64,000 nucleotides of DNA from an uncultured Flavobacteriales bacterium. Its GTDB lineage: Bacteria; Bacteroidota; Bacteroidia; CAIKAF01. The stretch lies in assembly GCA_903837495.1 (NCBI GenBank), contig CAILUT010000031.1, positions 1 through 64,000 on the forward strand, read 5' to 3'. This document shows positions 27,201 to 36,217 of the stretch, piece by piece. Each line of letters opens with the position of its first letter. Positions within the stretch are counted from its first letter, which is position 1. The position numbers and the translations under genes are program-made. Below the pieces are notes generated by a model. That model worked only from the letters and a program-made list of their open reading frames with translations. It was not told the DNA's origin and ran no database searches.

Positions 27201-28352
27201 ATGTACACCGCAGACTTTTTTTATCCCCTGTCCGAGTCGCAAATCGCGAAGCATCCCGCTCAGCCCCGCGACAGCTCAAGGCTGTTGGTGTACAAACAGG
27301 GGTTGATTCAAGATGTGGAATTTTTGGAATTGGCGGAACAGCTGCCCTCAAACGCTCTGCTGGTTAGCAACGAGTCGAAAGTAGTGGCCGCCCGCCTGTT
27401 TGCCCAGCGCGAAACGGGCGCCCAGATTGAGGTTTTTTTGCTTAAACCCTGGGGCTCAACCATGGAACAAGCCCTGACAGCCAGCCCAACGGTGGCATGG
27501 GAAGCCCTGATTGGGAATAAAAAACGATGGAAGACCGGGGAAACGATTCGGCTAACCGAACTGCCCCAGGTGGCATTGGAATGGGAAGACCGGAGCCGGG
27601 ACTTGGTTCGAGTGCGCTGGACACAAGAGTTGAATCTAAGCATGGCCGAGGTTTTAGATCGGGCCGGCAGGGTTCCCCTGCCTCCCTACCTAAATCGGGA
27701 CGCACAGCCCGAAGACAAAGAAAACTACCAAACCATTTTCGCCAAAAACCGGGGCAGCGTGGCCGCACCAACCGCTTCCCTTCATTTTACCGACAGGGTG
27801 CTCGATTCCTTAGAACAGCGTGGCATAGGCCGCTGCAATGTAACCTTGCACGTGGGGGCAGGGACCTTTAAACCGGTAACGGCCGAGCGCATGTTGGAGC
27901 ATAAAATGCACGGAGAGGCCTTTTCGGTTGCGGGAGACACTTTGCGTTGTTTGGCTAAACACGAGGGGCCGATTGTTCCTTTGGGCACAACCGCATTCAG
28001 AACCTTAGAGTCTTTGTTTTGGGTGGCTCAATCGGGACAGGTCCAGGTTCCTCAGTATCCCGACAGGGTTTTTCCCTTGAGGTTTGCCGACCGGAAATCG
28101 GCCTTTGCTGCCTTGGCCGAGCAATTTCCCAACGGTTTGGAGGGCGAGACCGAGATTTTTATTTATCCGGGCGGTCCTTTGCACGTGGCCGATGGATTGT
28201 TGACGAATTTTCACCAACCCGGCAGTTCTTTAATCATGTTGGTAGCCGCATTGATTGGGGAAGATTGGAGGAAGGTATATCAACATGCCCTGGAGTCTGG
28301 GTATCGCTTTTTGAGTTATGGAGATGCGGGTTTGTTGTGGAGGACTGAATAA
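27201..28352 (+). CDS. queA: tRNA preQ1(34) S-adenosylmethionine ribosyltransferase-isomerase
   Basis: This 383-residue enzyme moves the ribosyl part of S-adenosylmethionine to preQ1 in tRNA, making epoxyqueuosine. Family marks: the start FFYPLSESQIAKHPAQPRDSSRLLV, the GRVPLPPYLNR segment, the signature AAPTASLHFT (~192-201), VTLHVGAGTFKPV and the LLTNFHQPGSSLIMLVAAL end. The length is in the range of Bacteroidota QueA. It is divergent from murF. Confidence 0.96.
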   Translation: MYTADFFYPLSESQIAKHPAQPRDSSRLLVYKQGLIQDVEFLELAEQLPSNALLVSNESKVVAARLFAQRETGAQIEVFLLKPWGSTMEQALTASPTVAWEALIGNKKRWKTGETIRLTELPQVALEWEDRSRDLVRVRWTQELNLSMAEVLDRAGRVPLPPYLNRDAQPEDKENYQTIFAKNRGSVAAPTASLHFTDRVLDSLEQRGIGRCNVTLHVGAGTFKPVTAERMLEHKMHGEAFSVAGDTLRCLAKHEGPIVPLGTTAFRTLESLFWVAQSGQVQVPQYPDRVFPLRFADRKSAFAALAEQFPNGLEGETEIFIYPGGPLHVADGLLTNFHQPGSSLIMLVAALIGEDWRKVYQHALESGYRFLSYGDAGLLWRTE

Positions 28353-28380
28353 ATAAATTTGAAGGGGATTTAGGTACAAT

Positions 28381-28515
28381 GCCGCCGGCCCCCGGATTGC
28401 GGCGGCAGACGCGCAGCGCCGGGGCTATGGCGGCCCGGCTGCGGAGGCGACCAGGGGGAGCCCACGCACGCCGCAGGCAGCCAAGCCCCGGAGCCAGCGG
28501 CTACAGCCAAAAGCC
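28381..28515. repeat. GC-rich hairpin element, copy 5
   Basis: Orientation B, between the converging ends of queA and purQ. The long helix is CCGGGGCT (28419-28426) with AGCCCCGG (28484-28491), continued by TGG with CCA and GCC with GGC inside. The core GGAGGCGACCAGGGGGAGCC (28443-28462) carries a small change in the middle relative to other copies. The short outer helix is not obvious here, so this copy is more degenerate. Confidence 0.75.
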
Positions 28516-28541
28516 GGATAAGGGCCCCAAAAAATAAAAAA

Positions 28542-29243
28542 TTATACCTCGAGCAGATTCAACCGGCTCGCCACCGACTCCAACAAAGTACGGCCGTCGG
28601 TGTGCCCCATGTTGGGGTGCATAACGCGCTCAGGATGAGGCATTAATCCGCAAATGTTGCCCGCTTCGTTGCAAATGCCCGCAATGTTGTTGGTGCTGCC
28701 GTTGGGGTTGTGGGCCTCGTTAACCAGGCCTTGGGCCGAGCAATACCGAAGGAGTATTTGGCCCTGATTTTCCAAGCGCTTCAGGGTGTCGTCGGGAGCA
28801 AAATACCGCCCTTCGCCATGGGCAATAGGCAGGCGCAAGACCTGCCCAACCGCGGCATTGTGCGTGAGCACCGATTGGGTTTGCTCAACCCGCACATGCA
28901 CATCGCTGCAAATGAACTGCCGTTGAGTGTTGTGAAGCAGAGCGCCGGGCAGCAAGCCGGCCTCAACCAACACCTGAAAACCGTTGCAAATTCCAATCAG
29001 GGGTCGGCCCGACGCGGCATGCCGTTCCACCGCCTGCATAATCGGTGAAAATCGGGCAATGGCGCCCGAGCGAAGGTAATCTCCATAGGAAAAACCGCCG
29101 GGCAGCACCAAAACCTCTACATTTTGCGTGTCTGTGTCTTTATGCCAAAGCCGTATGGGCTGGGCATTGGGAAGCAGCCGGACGGCATCAGCCATGTCTT
29201 GGTCGCAATTGGACCCCGGGAAGGTTACGATGCCCCATTTCAT
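28542..29243 (-). CDS. purQ: phosphoribosylformylglycinamidine synthase, glutaminase subunit
   Basis: This 233-residue class I glutamine amidotransferase supplies ammonia for FGAM synthesis in purine biosynthesis. The nucleophile C86 is in LIGICNGFQVL; the His and Glu of the triad are in GLMPHPERVM. The start MKWGIVTFPGSNCDQD is typical. A stand-alone PurQ implies a separate PurL and PurS elsewhere. ATG 29243 lies 4 nt after a TACCTTCG promoter-like element; the frame stays open to 29309, but that extension would read through the promoter. Confidence 0.95.
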   Translation of the reverse strand: MKWGIVTFPGSNCDQDMADAVRLLPNAQPIRLWHKDTDTQNVEVLVLPGGFSYGDYLRSGAIARFSPIMQAVERHAASGRPLIGICNGFQVLVEAGLLPGALLHNTQRQFICSDVHVRVEQTQSVLTHNAAVGQVLRLPIAHGEGRYFAPDDTLKRLENQGQILLRYCSAQGLVNEAHNPNGSTNNIAGICNEAGNICGLMPHPERVMHPNMGHTDGRTLLESVASRLNLLEV

Positions 29244-29247
29244 GGGG

Positions 29248-29255
29248 CGAAGGTA
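29248..29255 (-). promoter_or_regulatory. promoter-like element for purQ
   Basis: TACCTTCG on the minus strand differs from TAnnTTTG in one position and lies 4 nt before ATG 29243, which would make the mRNA effectively leaderless. Confidence 0.35.
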
Positions 29256-29418
29256 GCTAGGTTTGTTTGAAATTGAAAGCGAAAGGGCGGTTTTATGGCC
29301 GTTTGTCATTACTTCCGTGTTTTAACACCCAAGTCAAAATTCATTTTCAGTAAAATAAAGGGTTGCAGAATTGCTTATGAAAAAACGGGGAAGTCAGGAG
29401 CTAACAGCGCCTACGTTT

Positions 29419-29611
29419 TTAGCCACGAATGCACGAATGGCTATGGCAGTGGCTTTAGCCACCCAAGAAGGAATAAATGGAGTCGGGCTTTTTGCGTCTA
29501 GGTTTTTAGCCACGAATGCACGAATGGTTGTGGCTGTGGCTTTAGCCACCTAAGGAGGAATAAATGGAGTCGGGCTTTTTGCGTCTAGGTTATTAGCCAC
29601 GAATGCACGAA
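29419..29611. repeat. 87-bp tandem repeat with a dispersed 20-mer
   Basis: TTAGCCACGAATGCACGAAT occurs at 29419-29438 and 29506-29525, and 19 of its 20 bases again at 29593-29611, giving an exact 87-bp period over two full units. Each unit also contains TTTAGCCACC, then AATAAATGGAGTCGGGCTTT and TTGCGTCTAGGTT. The reverse complement of the 20-mer is at 179-198. The period is a multiple of three, so open frames appear, but there is no start context. The 454-bp gap between purQ and the isocitrate dehydrogenase gene holds nothing else. Confidence 0.9.
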
Positions 29612-29697
29612 GGGTAGTGGGTAGTGGGTAGTTCTTTGGTGCCATTCTCCTAAGCTCCCCGCGGCCGCGGGCCGAATTTTAGCCGACCGTTAACAGC

Positions 29698-30930
29698 TTA
29701 CGCCGACAAGCGGGCCGACAATTCCGCGTCAATCGCGTTCAAGAACTCTTCCGTGTACAGGTAATGCTCTCCGTGGTTTACCTTGTTGCCATGGATGCAA
29801 ATGGCCAAATCTTTGGTCATTTTTCCCGATTCAATGACGTCCACGCAAACCTGCTCTAGGGTATGGCAAAAGTGAATAAGCTCGTTGTTCCCATCTAATC
29901 TGCCCCGAAACTCCAAGCCTCGTGTCCAAGCAAAAATCGAAGCCACCGGATTGGTCGAGGTGGGTTTGCCTTGTTGGTGCTGCCTGTAGTGCCGGGTTAC
30001 GGTGCCGTGGGCAGCCTCGGCCTCCATCACCTTGCCGTCTGGGGTTACCAAGGTCGATGTCATTAATCCCAAGGAGCCAAAGCCCTGAGCTACGGTGTCC
30101 GACTGCACATCGCCGTCGTAGTTTTTGCAGGCCCACACAAAGTTGCCGTTCATTTTTAGGGCGCTGGCCACCATGTCGTCAATCAGGCGGTGTTCGTAGT
30201 AGATGCCGGCGGCCTCAAAGCGGGCTTTGTAATCGCGCTGGTAGATGTCTTCAAAGATGTCCTTGAATCGGCCGTCGTATTGCTTTAAAATGGTGTTTTT
30301 GGTGGACAGGAACAGGGGCCATTTTTTCATCAAGGCCTGATTAAAGCAGGCATGGGCAAAGCCAACAATGGATTCTTCGGTGTTGTACATGCCCAGGGCC
30401 ACGCCGGGGCCTTTGAATTGGTACACTTCAAATTCTTGAGGGGCGCTGCCGTCTTCGGGGCTAAAGGTCATGGTCAGTTTGCCGGGGCCTGAAACCACAA
30501 AATCCGTTGCCCGGTACTGATCGCCAAAGGCGTGGCGACCAATGCAAATAGGGGCTGTCCAATTGGGCACCAGCCGGGGGACATTCGCCGTAACAATGGG
30601 CTCCCGAAACACGGTTCCGTCCAGAATGTTCCGAATGGTTCCGTTGGGCGATTTCCACATTTTTTTCAGTCCAAACTCTTCCACCCTTTGTTCATCGGGC
30701 GTAATGGTCGCGCATTTGATTCCAACCCCGTAGGTGCGAATGGCATGGGCAGCATCAATGGTTACTTGGTCGTTGGTTTCATCGCGGTATTCAATCCCTA
30801 AGTCGTAGTACTTTATGTCCAAATCTAGGTGGGGAAGAATCAGTTTTTCTTTGATGAATTTCCAAATGATGCGGGTCATTTCATCTCCGTCCAGTTCTAC
30901 TACGGGATTGGCAACGCGTATTTTATTCAT
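29698..30930 (-). CDS. icd: NADP-dependent isocitrate dehydrogenase (eukaryote-like dimeric type)
   Basis: This 410-residue enzyme oxidises isocitrate to 2-oxoglutarate with NADP. It is of the type shared with eukaryotic cytosolic/mitochondrial enzymes: start [38 protein letters not shown], substrate segment [20 protein letters not shown], and the [20 protein letters not shown] metal/nucleotide region. [11 protein letters not shown] is the NADP-binding end. The ATG before the conserved start is used; the frame extends upstream to 31065 without homology. With sucAB it covers two TCA steps in this window. Confidence 0.95.
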   Translation of the reverse strand: MNKIRVANPVVELDGDEMTRIIWKFIKEKLILPHLDLDIKYYDLGIEYRDETNDQVTIDAAHAIRTYGVGIKCATITPDEQRVEEFGLKKMWKSPNGTIRNILDGTVFREPIVTANVPRLVPNWTAPICIGRHAFGDQYRATDFVVSGPGKLTMTFSPEDGSAPQEFEVYQFKGPGVALGMYNTEESIVGFAHACFNQALMKKWPLFLSTKNTILKQYDGRFKDIFEDIYQRDYKARFEAAGIYYEHRLIDDMVASALKMNGNFVWACKNYDGDVQSDTVAQGFGSLGLMTSTLVTPDGKVMEAEAAHGTVTRHYRQHQQGKPTSTNPVASIFAWTRGLEFRGRLDGNNELIHFCHTLEQVCVDVIESGKMTKDLAICIHGNKVNHGEHYLYTEEFLNAIDAELSARLSA

Positions 30931-31001
30931 GACAGCAGGGGTATATGATGAATGAAGTTTTGTTTCTTGGGGCAAATGTGCATAAAACTGAGCGAATTTC
31001 C

Positions 31002-32021
31002 TTAATGTTGGTGCAATTGCACCCATTTTTCTACCAGCGATTGCAGGGAGGGGTAAGAGGAACAAAAGCGGGGGTCGTCAAGAGTCAAGGGAAGTCGGGT
31101 GTTTTGAGACGACAGGGTATTGCGCAGCCGCTGAAGGGATTCGGGCGTAGGCAATTCGGCCTTATGCTGAATCAGGGATTGCAGAGCCAGCAGTCGTTCG
31201 TAGTCCTTCCAGTTTGGGTCTTTAAGCCCGTTCAGCCAAAATTCGGTCGATTGTTGTTCGGGAAGGCCCGCAGCGGCCCGTATTGCCGACAAGCGGTGTT
31301 TGACGTGCTGGCTTTCCCAAAAGGGATACAGGATTTCTTTTTGCAGGGGGATTCCCAGCAGGGCCACCCATTCCAAAGCATAGCTTTGTTGGTAATGCAA
31401 GGTGTCTAATTCTCCACCCATGGGGGCTGGGGGCTCCAACAGATAGGGCATTACCTTTTTTGAAAGGGCTTCTTGGGCGGAGGTCCAACCTTCGCTGCCG
31501 GGCTTGTGTTTCATCAGGCAGATCCAACCGGGCAAAAAGGTGGCTCGGAAAATTCGTTCCGAAACATAAATCGGCAGGGCCGGGTGAAGGAAACCCCAGG
31601 CCACCCAGCCGGCCGAGGCGTACATGACTCCGTTGTCGGGCCCGGGCAAGGCCAATCTGCCGCGCCCCAGGTCTTTCACAAGCAGGTAAGCCGTATCGTT
31701 CACCAACCGAAATGGGGCTAAATCTCCGCGGCTTGCATTGCAGGGAGGCGTTAGAAAATAAGATGAGATTCCGAGTTTTTTGGCGCGTATGCTGGGGCCT
31801 GCAATGTGTTCTAATACACGGATGCCTTGCCCCAATTTGGAATCGACGCTTGTTTTTTTGACCTTAATAAGGCTTAGGTCGGAGCGGATTAAATCAGAAA
31901 AAAACGCCGCTTGGTAGCTGCGTCGATATTGGGCAATTAGGGCGGGAGCAAGCAGAAAGCCCAACAGAAAAAGAGCACATGTGGCAGAAAAATAAGACCT
32001 TTGTATCCTGGCGGTACTCAT
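31002..32021 (-). CDS. hypothetical protein with N-terminal membrane anchor or signal
   Basis: I do not recognise this 339-residue protein. It starts with a hydrophobic segment (about residues 12-30) after Arg-rich flanks, so it is a signal peptide or anchor. The middle contains a long non-repetitive region ([40 protein letters not shown]). The last ~110 residues look helical with HEAT-like character. Codon use matches the neighbours, and a good promoter element sits 7 nt upstream, so it is probably a real gene. It is divergent from a glycosyltransferase gene and follows none in operon. Confidence 0.65.
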   Translation of the reverse strand: MSTARIQRSYFSATCALFLLGFLLAPALIAQYRRSYQAAFFSDLIRSDLSLIKVKKTSVDSKLGQGIRVLEHIAGPSIRAKKLGISSYFLTPPCNASRGDLAPFRLVNDTAYLLVKDLGRGRLALPGPDNGVMYASAGWVAWGFLHPALPIYVSERIFRATFLPGWICLMKHKPGSEGWTSAQEALSKKVMPYLLEPPAPMGGELDTLHYQQSYALEWVALLGIPLQKEILYPFWESQHVKHRLSAIRAAAGLPEQQSTEFWLNGLKDPNWKDYERLLALQSLIQHKAELPTPESLQRLRNTLSSQNTRLPLTLDDPRFCSSYPSLQSLVEKWVQLHQH

Positions 32022-32028
32022 TACCGCA

Positions 32029-32036
32029 CAAAGGTA
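32029..32036 (-). promoter_or_regulatory. TAnnTTTG promoter element, nearly leaderless
   Basis: TACCTTTG on the minus strand lies 7 nt before ATG 32021, so the expected transcription start is at the start codon itself. Confidence 0.5.
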
Positions 32037-32052
32037 CGCTTATTTATACTAG

Positions 32053-33201
32053 ATGCGGGTATTGCATGTGATTCCGAAGTTGGTGATTGGAGGGGCTGAG
32101 CAATTTGCGCTCAACTTGGTTCATGCGTTGAACCGGGAGCCAGAGGTAGAGAGCGTGCTGGCATATTGGGAGCCCATTTTTCAGTTTGAGGATGCTATGA
32201 AATCGCACACCCGAAAAATCAACCTTGAGTTGGATCTGGGCCTTGGACGCATCAACAAATTCAAACTTAAAGAATGGGACGACCTGGTTCTTGAATTTAA
32301 GCCCGACATCATTCATTCCCACTTGTTTCAAGCCGAATTGGTTGCTCGAGCAAATTCCCGCCCCGGCATTCGGTATTTTTCGTCGGTGCACGACAAAATG
32401 CATCAATTGGATTCCCTTTGGCAGAAGGGAATGCAAAAAATCCCAGCGGCCTTTTGGGAAAAACACCTAGCCCACACCTACTACCGAAAAAGCCAAAACC
32501 GCTTTTTAGCCGTTTCAAAGGACACACAAGCGTATTTAAAGCGTGTTTTGCCTGCCGACCTAGCTAAAAGGGTGGACTTGGTTTACAACGGTGTTCCAAC
32601 ATCAAAATTCAAGGTTTATCAAAGGGATTTTCCAACCCATTTTACCGCTGAAAATCCCCTCAAAATCATCAATGTAGGCAGCTTCCGCTCCTTTAAAGGA
32701 CAGGAAAAGCTGATTGTTGCCTTACATAGCCTTTTGTCTCAAGGTTGCTTCCTAGAATTAACCTTTTTGGGTCAAGGTCAAGAAATGCAGGCCTGCATGT
32801 CGCTGGCCGAAAGCCTGGGCATTTCACAACAGGTTAAATTCAAGGGCATATTGCACGAACTTCAGCCCGAGTATGCCCAACATCATTTGTACGTTCATGC
32901 TTCTTCTTCTGAGTCGTTTGGTTTGGTATTAATCGAGGCCTTAGCCGCAGGATTGCCCGCAATTGCCCTGGACGCGGGAGGAAATCGCGAGGTTTTGTCG
33001 GATGCGGTGTGCACCCGAATGCTGCCCAACAACAGCTCAACCGATGATATTGCTAATGCCATTCTTGAATGGTATGCCCATCCCGCCCAATTCAAGGAGG
33101 CTTCTGAACGGGCTGAAATCCTTGCTTCATCCTTTGATTTTTCAAAGACCTTATCGTCTATACTGGCGCATTACCAAGCTTCCCTAAACCAATCCGAATG
33201 A
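32053..33201 (+). CDS. GT4-family glycosyltransferase
   Basis: This 382-residue GT-B enzyme resembles retaining GT4 transferases. It starts VLHVIPKLVIGGAEQFALNL (glycine loop) and has FLAVSKDTQAYL, NVGSFRSFKGQEKLI and, near residues 290-318, SESFGLVLIEALAAGLPAIA, whose E-x7-E motif binds the sugar nucleotide. It probably builds a surface or exported glycan. It is followed by a paralogue with a 4-bp overlap, so the two act in one pathway. Donor and acceptor sugars are unknown. Confidence 0.9.
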   Translation: MRVLHVIPKLVIGGAEQFALNLVHALNREPEVESVLAYWEPIFQFEDAMKSHTRKINLELDLGLGRINKFKLKEWDDLVLEFKPDIIHSHLFQAELVARANSRPGIRYFSSVHDKMHQLDSLWQKGMQKIPAAFWEKHLAHTYYRKSQNRFLAVSKDTQAYLKRVLPADLAKRVDLVYNGVPTSKFKVYQRDFPTHFTAENPLKIINVGSFRSFKGQEKLIVALHSLLSQGCFLELTFLGQGQEMQACMSLAESLGISQQVKFKGILHELQPEYAQHHLYVHASSSESFGLVLIEALAAGLPAIALDAGGNREVLSDAVCTRMLPNNSSTDDIANAILEWYAHPAQFKEASERAEILASSFDFSKTLSSILAHYQASLNQSE

Positions 33202-34337
33202 CGCTTAAGGTAGCCCATATTATTCCGCAATTGAGCCAAGGGGGGGCAGAGCAATTAACCCTGAACATTCATCATGCCTTAAACCAAAACCCCAACGTAC
33301 AATCCAAACTCTTTTATTTTCAACCGGTGGCCGATTACGGTCCACCTGAACTTTTGGGAACCCAATTTTTACCCGCCCAAGTTCAACTTCGCCTTTTTTC
33401 TGGGCTGCAAGGCCAAGTTGAGGAGCTGGAAGCGGCCATTCGAGCCTATTCGCCACAGGTAGTTCATTGCCATTTGTATGAATCTGAACTTGTTCGGGCC
33501 TGCTTTAAACCCGGACCCTGGGTCCACATTTCAACCGTTCACGACAACATGCGTCAATTGTCGCCGCCTTCTTCCTTTCTCAAAAAGCCATATTGGATTC
33601 AACGGGCCAGCCGAACAACTTTATTGCGGGCCTTCCGCCAAACCCGCAACCACTTCCTTGCCATCTCTGAAGACACCCGTAACTACCTGCACCAGGTTCT
33701 TCCCGCCGATATGCACCCCCGCATTGCCCTGCTCAAAAATGCAGTCCCCCTAAATCGCTTTGCCTTTCCCGAACGCCCCGACTGGCAACCCGGGCAAACC
33801 CTCCACCTGATCAACGTGGGCAGCTTTGTTGCCAAAAAGAACCAAGCCATGGCCTTGGACGTTCTGCAGGAATTGGTCAAGGTGGGCATAGACACACGGC
33901 TCACCTTTGCCGGCGATGGCCCCTTGAAAAGCCAAGTTCAGCAGCAAGCCGAAGCCAAAGGCTTGCAAAACCGCTGCTCCTTTTTGGGAAATGTTCAAAA
34001 CATCGAGGCCCATTACCGCCATGCCGACCTATACCTGCATACAGCTTGGGAAGAACCTTTTGGATTGGTCTTGGTCGAGGCCATGGCCTCCGGCCTTTCG
34101 GTTGTGGCTCTGAACGCCGGAGGCAACCGAGAGCTAATCCAGGACGGTATAAACGGCCGACTGCTGCCCCAGCAAGCCAGCCCCAGCGAAGTGGCCTTAT
34201 CCATCCAAACCTGGATGAGCCAAGCCTCTGCTCAGCGCCATGCCCGAAAAAACGCCCTGGAATTTTCCGCCGGTTTTGGCATGCCCGCCTACGTCGATGC
34301 TTTGCTAAACCACTACACTCAGCTGCAACCCGCCTAA
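33198..34337 (+). CDS. GT4-family glycosyltransferase, paralogue of the preceding gene
   Basis: This 379-residue GT-B enzyme shares the layout of its neighbour: VAHIIPQLSQGGAEQLTLNI at the start, FLAISEDTRNYLHQVLPADM in the middle, NVGSFVAKKNQAMAL, and EPFGLVLVEAMASGLSVVAL (E-x7-E) near residue 290. The two genes evidently arose by tandem duplication. The ATG overlaps the previous stop (ATGA). Linkage to the asparagine-synthase-like gene 32 bp later suggests a modified glycan. Confidence 0.9.
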   Translation: MTLKVAHIIPQLSQGGAEQLTLNIHHALNQNPNVQSKLFYFQPVADYGPPELLGTQFLPAQVQLRLFSGLQGQVEELEAAIRAYSPQVVHCHLYESELVRACFKPGPWVHISTVHDNMRQLSPPSSFLKKPYWIQRASRTTLLRAFRQTRNHFLAISEDTRNYLHQVLPADMHPRIALLKNAVPLNRFAFPERPDWQPGQTLHLINVGSFVAKKNQAMALDVLQELVKVGIDTRLTFAGDGPLKSQVQQQAEAKGLQNRCSFLGNVQNIEAHYRHADLYLHTAWEEPFGLVLVEAMASGLSVVALNAGGNRELIQDGINGRLLPQQASPSEVALSIQTWMSQASAQRHARKNALEFSAGFGMPAYVDALLNHYTQLQPA

Positions 34338-34369
34338 ACTCCGTACCTTGTAAGCCAGAATCAATCAGC

Positions 34370-36217
34370 ATGTGTGGAATTGCCGGAATATGGGGCCCCG
34401 AGGCCGGGGAACGCATCGAAGCCATGACGGCAGGGCTTAGCCACCGCGGCCCCGACCACCAAGGCCTTTTTCGCCTGCCCGAACAAAACCTGGCCCTGGG
34501 CCACCGTAGGCTTAGCATTCTTGACCTAAGCTCGGCCGGAAACCAGCCCGTTCACAGCCATTGTGGCCGATATACCATGGTGTACAACGGCGAAATTTAC
34601 AACCATGCCGAATTAAAACGCCGCCTGGAAGAACGCGGCCACACTCCCTTTAAAAGCCGCTCCGACACCGAGGTCCTGCTCGAAATGTTTGCCCTGTACG
34701 GCACCGATATGCTGCCCCAATTGAATGGAATGTTTGCGGTTGGCATTTACGACCGCCTTGAAAACTGCCTTTGGTTGATGCGCGACCGACTCGGAATCAA
34801 ACCCCTGTACTACGGTCGAGATGCCCGGCAGAATTTTCGATTTGGCTCGGACCTTTCGGTGTTTTCAGACGCCCCCCCAGAACTTTGCCCAGAATCGGTG
34901 GCTGCCTTTTTTCACCTGGGTTTTGTGCCCGGCCCCAACAGCATCCGCAAAGGGGTTTTTTCCTTGCCGCCCGGACATGTGTTGAAGGTTCAACAGGGCC
35001 GCCCGGGCGAATCCCGAGCCTGGTGGTCTCTGCCCATGCACCGCAGCGCCCCCATTTCGGAACCCCAAGCCCTGAACCAACTCCAAGAATTGCTGGAATC
35101 GGCTGTTGAAACCCGCCTGGTGGCCGATGTGCCCTTCGGAACCTTCTTAAGCGGTGGCATTGATTCCAGTTTGATTACTGCCCTGGCAGCCAAAAAGTAC
35201 GGCCCCGGCTTAAAAACGTTTTCCATCGCCATGCCCACTCAAAGCCACAACGAATCGGTCTATGCCGAGGCGGTGGCCAAACAACTTAAAACCCAACATA
35301 CCACCTTTAAACTGGAGGCCGACTATGCCCTGAAATGGGTGCCCCGCCTGCCGGAGTGGTTTGCCGAACCCTTTGCCGATTCTTCTGCCTTGCCAACCCT
35401 GGCCGTTTCGGCCCTGGCCCGCGAACAAGTCAGCATGGTTTTAACCGGCGACGGCGGCGATGAGTTGTTCTGGGGTTATGGTGCTTACCGCTGGGCCGAC
35501 CGACTCAGCCGCTCACCTTGGTCCAATCCCCTTTTTCAACGAGGTATGGCAGGGTTGCTGGCCTTTGGCACTGCTCGCGAGCGAAGGGTGGCCCGCCTGC
35601 TTGCTCCACCCCCTGCCGGCATTTCTTGGCAGGCTCAGATTTTTAGCCAAGAGCAATACCTGTTCCGGGCCGAAGAGGTGGGCCGCCTAACCGGACACCG
35701 GCCCAGCGATCGGCTCTCGGCCTGGCGCAGCCCCCCGGTCCTTGACCTGCGCTCGGCCCCTGCCCGCCAAGCCTTTTTTGATTTGACCGGCTACCTGCCC
35801 GACGACCTGTTGGTGAAAGTGGATAGGGCAACCATGGCCAACAGCCTTGAAGCCCGAGTTCCCTTGCTCGATTACAGGGTGGTGGAATTCGCCCTGGGAT
35901 TGCCCGACGAACTGAAATGGAAGAACGGCCAAGAGAAATACCTGCTTAAACAACTGCTGTACCGGCATTTGCCGGCCGAACTTTTTCAACGGCCCAAATG
36001 GGGATTCTCGGTGCCTTTGGCCGCTTGGCTGCAAGGCGAAGGCCGGAAGCTGGTTGACCAATGGGTGGAAGACCCCCAAGCCTACCGGCACGGACTGTTG
36101 AACATGGCCGAGGCCAAACGCCACTTAAAGCAGTTTCGCCGAGGCGACCGCATTGCCTACAACCGCGTTTGGCTGCTCCTTATTTTCAACCAATGGATGA
36201 ACCACCATGCCCGATAA
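34370..36217 (+). CDS. glutamine-hydrolysing asparagine synthase family protein (AsnB-type)
   Basis: This 615-residue protein has an N-terminal class II glutaminase domain (Cys2 nucleophile in MCGIAGIWG; RLSILDLSSAGNQP, YNGEIYNH) and a C-terminal ATP-pyrophosphatase synthase domain (LSGGIDSSL, LTGDGGDELFWGY, KVDRATMANSLEARVPLLD). ATG 34370 puts Cys at position 2 as catalysis requires; the upstream open frame is rejected. Such proteins within glycosyltransferase clusters often amidate uronic acids or glycans rather than make asparagine; this is inferred from context. The next gene starts inside its end (11-bp overlap). Confidence 0.92.
   Translation: MCGIAGIWGPEAGERIEAMTAGLSHRGPDHQGLFRLPEQNLALGHRRLSILDLSSAGNQPVHSHCGRYTMVYNGEIYNHAELKRRLEERGHTPFKSRSDTEVLLEMFALYGTDMLPQLNGMFAVGIYDRLENCLWLMRDRLGIKPLYYGRDARQNFRFGSDLSVFSDAPPELCPESVAAFFHLGFVPGPNSIRKGVFSLPPGHVLKVQQGRPGESRAWWSLPMHRSAPISEPQALNQLQELLESAVETRLVADVPFGTFLSGGIDSSLITALAAKKYGPGLKTFSIAMPTQSHNESVYAEAVAKQLKTQHTTFKLEADYALKWVPRLPEWFAEPFADSSALPTLAVSALAREQVSMVLTGDGGDELFWGYGAYRWADRLSRSPWSNPLFQRGMAGLLAFGTARERRVARLLAPPPAGISWQAQIFSQEQYLFRAEEVGRLTGHRPSDRLSAWRSPPVLDLRSAPARQAFFDLTGYLPDDLLVKVDRATMANSLEARVPLLDYRVVEFALGLPDELKWKNGQEKYLLKQLLYRHLPAELFQRPKWGFSVPLAAWLQGEGRKLVDQWVEDPQAYRHGLLNMAEAKRHLKQFRRGDRIAYNRVWLLLIFNQWMNHHAR

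Noticed and set aside
29371-29553. A 60-codon frame with a 29-residue repeat
   Set aside because: It arises because the 87-bp repeat is a multiple of three; there is no start context or family.
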